NCBI GenBank assembly: GCA_025765615.1
Contig: JAIVFJ010000467.1
Coordinates: 1-37,207, forward strand
Length of the DNA stretch: 37,207 bases
From: Zopfochytrium polystomum
Lineage: Eukaryota > Chytridiomycota > Chytridiomycetes > Chytridiales > Chytridiaceae
Reading direction: 5' to 3'
In this document: positions 11,164 through 22,910 of the stretch, piece by piece
Layout of the letters: every line of letters begins with the position of its first letter
Position numbering within the stretch: position 1 is the stretch's first letter
The notes under the pieces: model-generated
Seen by the model: the letters and a program-made list of their open reading frames with translations, nothing else
The model's database searches: none
What the model was told of the DNA's origin: nothing
Translations under genes and position numbers: made by a program

Positions 11164-12091
11164 TGGCCAAGAGTGCAGAGCAGCCTGAGCCATTCGGCCT
11201 GCAACTTAGTGCGTAATAATAACATGAATAAAATACATGGCCGCGGCTAAGAGACAGTCCAAATCTCAGTGGTTCGGCTTGCAGGGACAATAATAACCCA
11301 TGAAAATAATAAGAAATGGGGTCCAGCCGTGTTACGTCACTTTCGTGAAACGTTGTTTGGTCAAGTCAAATTGATAATCCTCACAAGTTATCAGTTAAAA
11401 AAGCGGGGTATACTCTTTTATTTGAGGTCGCAGGCTCAACAGCCTGTCGTCCTCACAACCCACTCCATTCGTTACATCACTAGTAATTACAAAAGTTTCT
11501 CCATATCCTCCACCCCCTCCTGTCATGCTGGTGTTGGTTTCATCATTTCATCTTCCCTGGCACCACACATCACTGCCGTCTCCCACTTTGGAACTCGTGC
11601 CATTGCCCTCACCTTATCTTTTGCTTGACACTCCCTCCTCCTGCAAAATATTTACTGGCCTGCTGACCCCCATTCTGAGGAACTCCCTGACTTGCAAAAA
11701 TGGTGCAACTCTCTTGCCTCATCTGACTCCACGCTCACCCCACCAAGCCTACTGGTTTGGTGACTGGAATGCATCACTGACCCCCTTGACCACTCCACCA
11801 GAGCCCCACACCTCCTTCCTGCCACAGGTTCCTCCTCACCCTCTCCCTGAAAGGCTTTGTTGATTCCTTTCGACACCTGCACCCAGACTCAACCTCTTAC
11901 ACACACACTGCTGGCTCCTACTCCTCTCGTTTGGACAGCATTTGGCTCTCACCACCTTCTCTTGACTACGTCACTGAAGCTAACATTTCTTCTCCACTTG
12001 AAGAGCCCCATCTCACTGACACTTCAGACCACCTCCCCTTCAACATAATTCTTGCTTCCTCCCCCTTCCACACTTTTCCCTTCTCCCCTCT

Positions 12092-13260
12092 GTGCCGGCA
12101 GGTCACCAACCCCTGGAAGCTTCAGAAGTGCAACTTGACAATTACAGGTCAGCTGTCTCAGTTGAGCTTGCCCCCCTCTCAGCAGCCCTTGCAGCCTTGG
12201 ACAGCATTCTTCTCCCCTCCGAGCTTGAGTTCCTCCGTTCTCCATCTCTACCCTTTCAATACCCCTCCCCAGAACGTGCATCACTCCTTGTCAGCCACTT
12301 TGACACACTCTCCACATCATTTCATGAGTTGCTGCTTTGGCTTGGCAAAAAGTTCGTTCCTCACAAGGGAACCTCCTCAGCAGCGCCAAAGATAGATTGC
12401 CGCGCCAAGCCATTTCTCATTGCACGTTGGAAAGTAGAGAAACTGTGGGCACTTGCCAAACACCCTGCGCATGATCTGGCTAACATCTTCCCTTCCATTC
12501 CTTTGACCCCATCTGAGTGGGGTGCAGATCAGTCTTACTCCTTCTTGTCCCACATCCACTCTCAGTACAAAGCTCGCTTCTTTGGCACAACTGACTATCG
12601 TGATGTTTTGCTCCCCGCCCTCAACTGCCATTGTCAGGCCATCCACTGTGCCCAATGCCAGGCAGCAGAAAAGCACAAAATGGAGACATTGCCACAGCTC
12701 TCACACATAGACATGACCTTTTCTCTTCTGGCAAGATAAACACTGTCCTCAACAACATCCTCAACTGCATGCGCAACAACTCCAGCATCGACCACATTCG
12801 CTATACTACTTACGAAGGTCCCTCAATCACCCACGATCCCGACCTTGTCCCCGGTATCTGCCAACAACAGGTTGAACACTGGTTTCGCCCTCGTACCCTC
12901 ACTCCCTTCCCACCATCCTCTCCATTTCACTCTGAGATGCAACCCTGTCCCACATCCCCCCAGATCTTTCTCCAAGGTTATGCTGCCCCCTTCTGCCAAC
13001 GACATCAAAAACGCTCTCACAACTCTTGCCTCAAACAAAGCCCCAGGCCCCTCCCAAATCTCCAGAGAGCTCCTCCTCACAGCTGGTCCTGATGCTCTTG
13101 CATTCTTCTCCTCCCTCATCATTCGCTCTTTTCTCTTCCTTGACATCCCGGACTCTTGGGCATCTTCCTCCATCTTCCCCATACCCAAGTCTCTCTCACC
13201 ATTTGGCACTTCTGAACACCTCAACCTTTGCCCACATCACCCACAACCCTGACCTTGTTC
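12092..13260 (+). pseudogene. Linker and partial reverse transcriptase of the LINE
   Basis: The 12092-12739 frame (215 codons) is the region between endonuclease and reverse transcriptase. From about 12985 the frame gives SANDIKNALTTLASNKAPGP and SQISRELLLTAGPDAL, the fingers motif typical of LINE reverse transcriptases (K-A-P-G-P-S). It is followed by FLDIPDSWASSSIFPIPK. The following palm motifs are absent. The frame ends at 13252 and the next frame already holds C-terminal sequence, which points to an internal deletion near 13200. Confidence 0.65.
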
Positions 13261-13430
13261 AATGGGAAGCCACGTTTCTTGTTCTCCACTCTGGAATTAA
13301 ACCTTTTTCCCTCTTTGGCACCATCCCTGGCTCTGCTTGTTGCACGTATCGACTTCAAATCTTCAGCAACACTTTGCCCACCCAAAAAGTTCTACACTAA
13401 TGACACCCTCATGACTACCCTGATGGGCTC

Positions 13431-13482
13431 TGTCGTCGATGCCGCCACACTTTGGAAACCACAGAGCATGTCTGGCAATGCC
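13431..13482 (+). pseudogene. C-terminal zinc motif of the LINE
   Basis: Reading CRRCRHTLETTEHVWQC, with a C-x2-C-x8-H-x3-C pattern. A zinc motif of this type follows the reverse transcriptase in many LINE proteins and is thought to bind template RNA or DNA. The surrounding frame continues with AAADAIPNIRNTFAETL and then degrades. Confidence 0.6.
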
Positions 13483-14538
13483 CTGCAGCTGCTGACGCCA
13501 TTCCCAATATTCGCAACACCTTTGCTGAAACTCTTTCTTCCTCTGTTCCTCCCGCACCTCATGGTTGCTCTCCTCCCCAAGCCCATCCCATATACTGGCT
13601 CTCCCGCCCTGAATTTCTCTTTAATCATCAATCTTGTATCAATTTTTCCTCCCTCCTTCGTGGCTTCATCCCTCATTCCTTTTATGACTCTTATTCTCAC
13701 ATGATAACCCTACTGCCTCTGTCCTTAAAACCTTTGTCACAGCTTTCCATCAGCTCCTTCTTGACTTGATACCCATCGACGTATTTGGATTCCCCGTTGC
13801 GACGACACTATCTCTTGGGAGAAGTCAAAGTCCATCATGCCCTCTGACAAGCGTCCAAGCCCTGCAGATCCCCTCCACCAAATTCCCAGGCCTCTCACCC
13901 TCGTTCCGCAGCCTCTCACCCACTGTCTTCTCCAAATGCCAACTCTTCCATCCCTCCCACTCCATCATCCCACAGAACTCGTAACAGCTCTTCACAACCC
14001 TCTCAACCTTGCTGCACCACGTGTAGTCGCCGGCACTCCACTGACACTTGCCCAGGCATCTGGCTCTGCGCACCAAGGCTTCTTCTCGATGGATGGACCA
14101 CTACCTCGGCTGCATAAAACTTGTTGCAGGCATTGTCTGGCTTCACCACACAATACAACTTCCCTCCTGCCAACAAGCAAGAGCCACTCGTCACCTATCT
14201 CCTGCTGAGCCCCCCAACGTTCACTGAGCCCACTGTTGCCCCTCTCAATCTTGACATGGGCCGCAGCCTAATCTGACTTATCCCAACCCTCTGACTTTTC
14301 ACAGCTGTTCCCCTCTCTTACACTGACCTCCTTCTGATTTACTTCTCTATTTTCTTGATTCTGTGTTTTTCCCTTCTCCTTTGATCATTGTGGCTTTATG
14401 ATCAGTGGAGATGCCTGATGACCCTGTAAGTCTGTAGCGCATGGGGTGGGTTTGCTGAGGTGACACCTGGACGTAGTCCATTACGGTTCACTGTTGGTGG
14501 CTCATTCTCTTCCCGCCAGCCTCTCTGGGGCTGTAACA

Positions 14539-14557
14539 ATAAAAAAAAAAAAAAAAA
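14539..14557 (+). repeat. Poly(A) tail of the LINE
   Basis: Nineteen A immediately after CAAT at the end of the 3' untranslated region; this marks the right border and the orientation of the element. Confidence 0.75.
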
Positions 14558-14590
14558 TCATCAGAGTGAAAGAGAGAGGTTTTTTGTTTC

Positions 14591-14594
<4 letters not shown>

Positions 14595-14683
<89 letters not shown>
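14595..14683. repeat. (CT)n microsatellite
   Basis: About 44 uninterrupted CT units, 38 bp downstream of the retrotransposon tail. All open frames across it encode Ser-Leu or Arg-Glu repeats and are artefacts. Confidence 0.95.
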
Positions 14684-14686
<3 letters not shown>

Positions 14687-15086
14687 TCTCATCTCTCTCG
14701 TTACAAGTTGAGATGGCAGCGAGAGCGAGGGAGACATTCTCCTTCGCCCGCTCGAAAGTATCGAAAGAGTCGGTTACAAAGCGAGGAGCTAAGATAAAAG
14801 ATGTGAAGGCAAGCAGCACGCCTGGCATACTCAACAGACCGCGTGATTGAAACCAAGAAGAAGGGGGGGGGAAAAAAGGATGTGTCTGTCTGCAGTGCCG
14901 CCAAACAACGGATCGCCAAACCGCTTCTTGTTATGTTGAAACAGAGAATCCAGCCGAGTAAAGGAGACACCAAAAAAAAAAAAAAAAAAAAAAAGGAAAA
15001 AAAAAGAAACCGCAACGACGACGACAGGAGGGAAAAAAGGAAAATACAACACACACAAACACACGCAAACGTCTTCTATACTACAT
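14684..15086. other. Spacer downstream of the SEC4-type gene
   Basis: No gene is supported. A 23-base poly(A) run lies at 14972-14994 (poly(T) on the SEC4 coding strand), followed by A/C-rich sequence. The stretch probably carries the SEC4 3' untranslated region. Confidence 0.6.
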
Positions 15087-18025
<2,939 letters not shown>

Positions 18026-21000
18026 CTACACGAGCGCGGCGACAGCAACAGCGACTGCGAGCGGAAGCGCCACACCAAGAGCTCCGGCAGCCCCGACGCG
18101 CTTGACGTCACCGCTGTAGAACAGGTTCGCCGCCTTAGTCGACGTCGCCGGCGCCGCCGCCCCACCGTAGCTGGGGGAGGTCGCAGGGGCCGCCGCCTGA
18201 CCGGTCTGCTTCGCGCTGTAGCTGGCACCACCGTAGGCGAGCGACGTCGCTGGAGCCGCCGCCTGGCTGGTCTGCTTCGCGCCGCCGTAGTTTGACGTCG
18301 CAGGCGCCGCCGCCGCCGACGTCGCCTTGCCACCCGCGTACGGAACCGTCGACGCTCCGGCGACCCCGCCGGTCGCACCGCCGTCGTACCCAGCCGCCGT
18401 CCCGTTCGTCTTGCCGCCCGCCGGCGTAACCACCACAACGGGCACCTTATCCCCGGCCCCCTGCGGGCCCGCGGCGACCACGACCGCGCTCGTGTCGATC
18501 CCGCAGTCGACGCCCGCAAACGGCTTCTGGCACACGCATCCTTGGTTCCCGCAAGTCCCGCGGCCGGAGCACCCGTTGACGCACGGGTTCGTGCCGAACC
18601 CGGCCTGCGCCGCTCTGTCGGCGGCGGCGGCGGCGGTGTCGGCGTCGCACGAAGCCTGCTGGCGCTGGGTGCGGGTCGCGCAGTAGGTTGTGTAGGACTT
18701 GAGGTGGCCATCGCAGAAGAGGAGGGAGCCGCCCGTGGTCAGGATGTCGGACGCGCAGGATGCGATCGACTGGGCGCGGGCGAGCGGGTAGGCGGCGTCG
18801 CAACCGGGAACCGTTAGGAGGGTCGTGCAGTAGGCGGTCGCGTTCGCGACGGCGTCGGCGGTGGGAGGGGTGTAGCTGGGCGGGTAGTACGGTGTGCCCG
18901 TGGTGGTCGTTGCGGGGGATGAGGAGACCGTGGTGCCTGGCGCAGCGACACGTGAGGTGCCGTAGAGGGACGCCGCGGACGACGATGTCGCAGTCTGCGA
19001 CGACGACAACGACGGGGCGGCAGCACTACCGGTAGAAGATGCGTCGCCATAGGAGACGGAGGAGGGTACCACAGCGCTTCCCGTGCTGGCGACGCTGCTC
19101 GAGCTCGCACCGTTGCTGGACGTGACCTCGCCGTAGGTGGTGGATCCAGATGGAGCCGCCGCGCTGCCGGTCGACGCCAAGTCGCTGCTGGTTGTGGGGG
19201 TGGCCGACGGTGGCGCCGTCGTAGCAGGAGTGTTGTCGTATGAGCACGTGCTAGGGTTGTATTTCGGAACCGACACAGTGGAGGAAGACATGGGGGTCGA
19301 GGACGCTGTGGTGGCAGTGGTGGACTGCGTCGGCGCGCTAGTGAGGCTGCCGGCCGACGAGGAGGCACTCGAGGAAGCACCGGCCACAGAACTGATACTG
19401 CTCACGACGGAAGAGGAGCCGTACACATTGGAAGTGATGGACGGCGAGGCTGTGGAGGACGAGGAGTCGGACGTGGAGCTCAGGAACGAGTCAGTTGAGG
19501 ATGAAGAGTCGCTGGCGGACGACGAGGACGAGCTGGCGGTGGACGACGCCGAGGAGGACGCTGTGTCGACTGAGGATGAAGTTCCTGCGGACGAGGATGA
19601 CGCGTCTGAGGATGAAGTTCCTGCGGACGAGGATGACGCATCTGCGGCGGACGACGTGGACGTTGCGCCGGAAGCTGTTGAGGACGCCGACGACGACGAG
19701 TCAGAGACACTCGAGGACGGCGCAGTGCTGGAAGACGAAGTGTCGGAGCCGTAGACCTGCGATGACGACGACAGCAGAGAGTCTGCGCTGGTGGAGGACG
19801 AAGCGGTGGAAGACGACGCGGACGAAGTGATTGACGCACTGCTGGAGGACGACGCGGTGGAACTGACTGTCATGCTGTCGGATGAAGTAGCACTTGCGGT
19901 CGACGAAGAGTCCGAGGACGCACTGGGCGACGCGGAGCTGGAGGAAGTCGAAGACGACACAAGCGAGTCAGTTGCGGCGGTTGACGATGAGAAACTGGAT
20001 CCAGCGTTCGCCGAAGACGTCGCCGAGGCGGCATCGGAGGAGGGCGAGGAGGTTGCGGAGTCAGTCGTGGAAGCGCTGGACGATGACGCAGAGAAGGTCG
20101 TGGAAGCGGTGGACGAGGAAGCAGAGTCGGTCGTGGAAGCGGTGGTGGAAGCGCTCGACGAGGACGCAGAGTCGGTCGTGGAAGGAGGGGAAGCGGAGGA
20201 CGACGAAGTGCTCGAGGCCGAGTCCGTGGAGGATGTACTGGAATCTGCGTCGAAAGAAGATCCAGAAGATCCGTCGGACGACGACGACGAAGGAGCGGCG
20301 GCAGACGAGGTGGAAGAAGCGCTAGAGCTGGTTGAGTCTGACGTGGTGGAGGAGGAAGCCGACGACGACGAAGACTCGGCACCGTAGGAAGTGGAGGAGT
20401 CCACGGTGGACGAAGAAGAAGAGTAGGAAGTGGAGGAGTCCACGGTGGACGAAGAAGATGAGTCGGCACCGGACGAGGTGGAAGAGTCGAAGGAAGTCGA
20501 CGACGAAGAACGGGCTCCGTACGAGGTGGAAGTAGTCACGGAAGAACTGGTGGAGTCACTCGAGCTGCTGCTACTGCTGCTACTGCTACTAGCGGCGCCA
20601 GCTGGCGACGTCGAAGATACCGCCGAGGACGACGACGCAACGGACGACGAAGAGCCAGACGCAGAGCTCGCAGAGGACGACGACGACGACGACGACGACG
20701 GAAGGGTGCATTGGTTTGTGTACTTGCGGTCCTTGATGCCGTCCTTTGGCTTGTAACCCTTGCCGACGTTTGCGCCGTCAATGTCCCTGTGCAGCGGGTG
20801 GCGGACAAAGTCCTTGTACACGCCGTGGAACATGGACTCCTCCGACTTGACGCGCCACGACTCTACGAACTGCTCCACCTCGGACCACCAGTGCGACGCC
20901 CCCCAGAGGTCGATCAGCGCGCCCCCGGTGGCCTTGGGCGAGTTGCACAGACCGCCGAGCGAGTCAGTGTAGCCGGGGGTAGCGTGCACGATAATGTCAA

Positions 21001-22083
21001 GGTAGTTGAAGCGGTAGATGTCGTCGCATGTCGTGCAACCGGTGCTGTGGGCCCAGTTGACGATGACCTGCGAACCGTCGTCAAGATCAAAGATGTAGCT
21101 GTCGCCGTCGACTCGGTGCTCGATGCCGTCCAGCGAGTCGGTGATGCGCTCGAACTGCGGCCGCTGGCGGGACGACCAGTCCGGGTCGCTGAATTTTTCG
21201 CCCGTGATGGAGATGACTCCGGCAGAGTTTCCGTAGCGAATGGCGACGGCGCCCGTGCAAGTCGCGCCGACAATGTTCTCCCAAATGGTGCAGGCGAATT
21301 GGTAGACCTCGACGACCAGATACTCAGTTTTAACGAGGTAGAAAATACCCTTGCCTTGGTGGGTGAAGACGCTGCCGTCAAAGGTCGTAAAGTGCGGGTC
21401 GCCGTACGAGGTGCAGGAGTTGGTCTTCTTGACTTTGCGTTTGGTTGGGAGCTTGCACTTGTACTTGTGGTAGTTTGCGTCGCAGGGAGCGTCGACGTCG
21501 GCGATGAGCTCGCCCTTGGCATCATCTTCCTTGTCGTTAAAGTCGTGGATGGGTACTACGTGGATCGGTTTTGGCTGGCGGCGTACGGGAGGGCGCGAAG
21601 TGAAATCAACACCACGTCAGCCAGGTTGAAGCAAATTACGATGAATGAATTTTTTCTCACCTTGTCCCAGTCTTCGGGCGAGAAATCAATGCTGGGAACG
21701 TCGAACCTCCACCCGGAGGCGGACAGCGCAATATTCACGGCGCCCACCGGCTTCGACGCCAGGCAGACGGAGACCATTCCGTGAAAGTCGACGTCGTCAA
21801 AGTCGATGATGCTCGGCGTGAAGACGACGAGGCTCGAGTTGTCGCCCCCCTGCGCGTTGGCGCCATTGTTGCCCTTGTTGTCGTCGCTGCGGCCGTGCCA
21901 GAGGTTGCCTAGACCGTTGAGCACGTTGGACAGCAGACCGCCACCGCCGGCGCCATGGCCGCCAAATGTGCGGCGGAAGAGACTGGTGCCGATATTGTTA
22001 TTGTCCTGCGACGCCATCGGCGTTGCGGACGCAGCGGAAACGATAGCCGTTAGCGCCGCGACTGGGGCGAGTAGGCGAACCAT
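18026..22083 (-). CDS. Secreted VWD/mucin/EGF protein, probable GPI anchor
   Basis: Large cell-surface protein of about 1323 residues in two exons (22083-21661, 21574-18026; 86-nt intron, phase 0). Order: signal peptide (1-21, hydrophobic, Ala-rich end); low-complexity linker; von Willebrand type D-like domain (about 193-360) with the hallmark SYGDPHFTTFDGSVF and several cysteines; a Ser-dominated mucin-like region with Ala/Thr (about 434-1010) that should be heavily O-glycosylated; Ala/Pro/Thr-rich section; Cys-rich section; EGF-like domain (about 1133-1168, CVNGCSGRGTCGNQGCVC); Gly/Ala repeats (AAAPATS copies); and a hydrophobic tail LGVALPLAVAVAVAALV behind a small-residue site, as in GPI-anchored proteins. 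Likely an adhesin or coat component of spores or wall; that role is inference. The plus-strand Asp/Glu-rich frames are shadows of the Ser codons. The coding region shows no frame break. Confidence 0.85.
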
Positions 22084-22250
22084 TTCTTAGTGGGGTTGGG
22101 GGGTTGGAAGGGTGATGTGGTGGGGTTTTGTTTGAACAGTAGGACTCTCTAGAGACGATTGTATAGGTAGCTTTTTCAGCTGCAAGTGTACAGTCTATGT
22201 GAGTGGTGAGCCACTGCTTTACTGTAGTGAACGGAGGACTGGGGGGAGAA

Positions 22251-22256
22251 TTTATA
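22251..22256 (-). promoter_or_regulatory. Possible TATA box of the mucin-like gene
   Basis: TATAAA on the minus strand, about 170 bases before the start codon. It is the only clear TATA-like hexamer noticed in this upstream region; no transcription start is known. Confidence 0.35.
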
Positions 22257-22508
22257 TGCATTCGCCTGCAAAGGGCACAAAACGGAGGGGGTGATTAGGT
22301 GATTAGAGAGAGAGAGAGACACGAAATCTAAAATGAAACACAAACGAAGAGAAAGCGAAAAATTCTCTGCTGTCAAAAATGAAATTGCCCGTTTCATTTT
22401 TAAAAAAAGGCGTTATTATTGGACCAATCAACGTCTGTCTCGTCCGCCCGCGCCACAATTGTTTGGGCAAAGCTACAATTTTCGTTCCGTTTATTTCATT
22501 TACACGGC

Positions 22509-22509
<1 letters not shown>

Positions 22510-22543
<34 letters not shown>
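22510..22543. repeat. Poly(dA:dT) tract, 34 bp
   Basis: Thirty-four consecutive T on the plus strand, about 430 bp upstream of the mucin-like gene start. Long poly(dA:dT) tracts exclude nucleosomes in fungal promoters (general knowledge). Confidence 0.9.
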
Positions 22544-22709
22544 CCCTCGGCGTGGGCTGTGCCGCGGCACTTTTTTTGTGAGGCGCACTCCTTCGGCTGC
22601 CGCACACACGCACACACACACTCTCTCTCCGGAAAAGGCGCACCCGCGGGCGCGAAATTGAGCAGGCGCCTCCCAACGGACGGTTGCGGAGTCATGGATG
22701 GAAGAGACG

Positions 22710-22815
<106 letters not shown>

Positions 22816-22910
22816 GTGTGTGTGAGTGACTGAGTGAAGAAACATTACATTTATGCCTGATGCAAATACTGATAGCGAGAGAGAGACTGGTGAGACAAGG
22901 CATGAGAGCG

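Larger units (their letters stand above)
9318..11424. mobile_element. Second insertion nested in the LINE endonuclease
   Basis: About 2.1 kb of A/C-rich sequence interrupts the endonuclease. It carries no recognisable transposase, integrase or reverse transcriptase; a 189-codon minus-strand open frame (9608-10177) looks like a compositional artefact. Two tRNA-like segments lie on its minus strand. No clear terminal inverted or long terminal repeats were found by eye, and the duplication at the ends is at most a few bases (TGAG-like). It could be a non-autonomous element, or more than one. Confidence 0.55.
9160..12060 (+). pseudogene. Endonuclease (EEP) domain of the LINE, split by an insertion
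   Basis: The N-terminal half (about 9183-9317) reads FATWNIRRAFPTKAA and then ILAIQETGCSDTEATL, matching the first motifs of apurinic-type LINE endonucleases (W-N-x-R, and the catalytic glutamate in Q-E-T). The protein resumes at about 11425 with RSQAQQPVVLTTHSIRY, then AGVGFIISSSLAPHI. It continues to the G-D-W-N motif near 11757 and the S-D-H-L motif near 12023. Several frame changes and stops lie between, so it is inactive. The split sits exactly between 9317 and 11425: joined, the two flanks read on in one frame. Confidence 0.7.
6820..14557 (+). mobile_element. Decayed non-LTR (LINE-type) retrotransposon with nested insertion
   Basis: Parts in the order expected of a LINE: a C/T-rich 5' region, an ORF1-like coiled-coil protein, an apurinic-type endonuclease, the start of a reverse transcriptase, a C-terminal CCHC-type zinc motif, an untranslated tail, and a 19-base poly(A) at 14539-14557. 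All reading frames carry shifts or stops. The reverse-transcriptase palm, including the catalytic Asp-Asp box, is not found between the fingers motif (about 13033-13180) and the zinc motif (13431), so the copy cannot be autonomous. A 2.1 kb foreign segment splits the endonuclease. The clade cannot be settled without a tree. The left border is approximate; no target-site duplication was identified with confidence. Confidence 0.75.

Noticed and set aside
14684..15086. Second gene between the retrotransposon and SEC4
   Set aside because: Only homopolymer- and repeat-driven frames are present; no conserved sequence.
19137..20387. Long plus-strand frames rich in Asp and Glu (about 200 codons each)
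   Set aside because: They are the antisense of Ser codons in the mucin-like gene, which has a signal peptide, a VWD domain and consistent phases on the minus strand.
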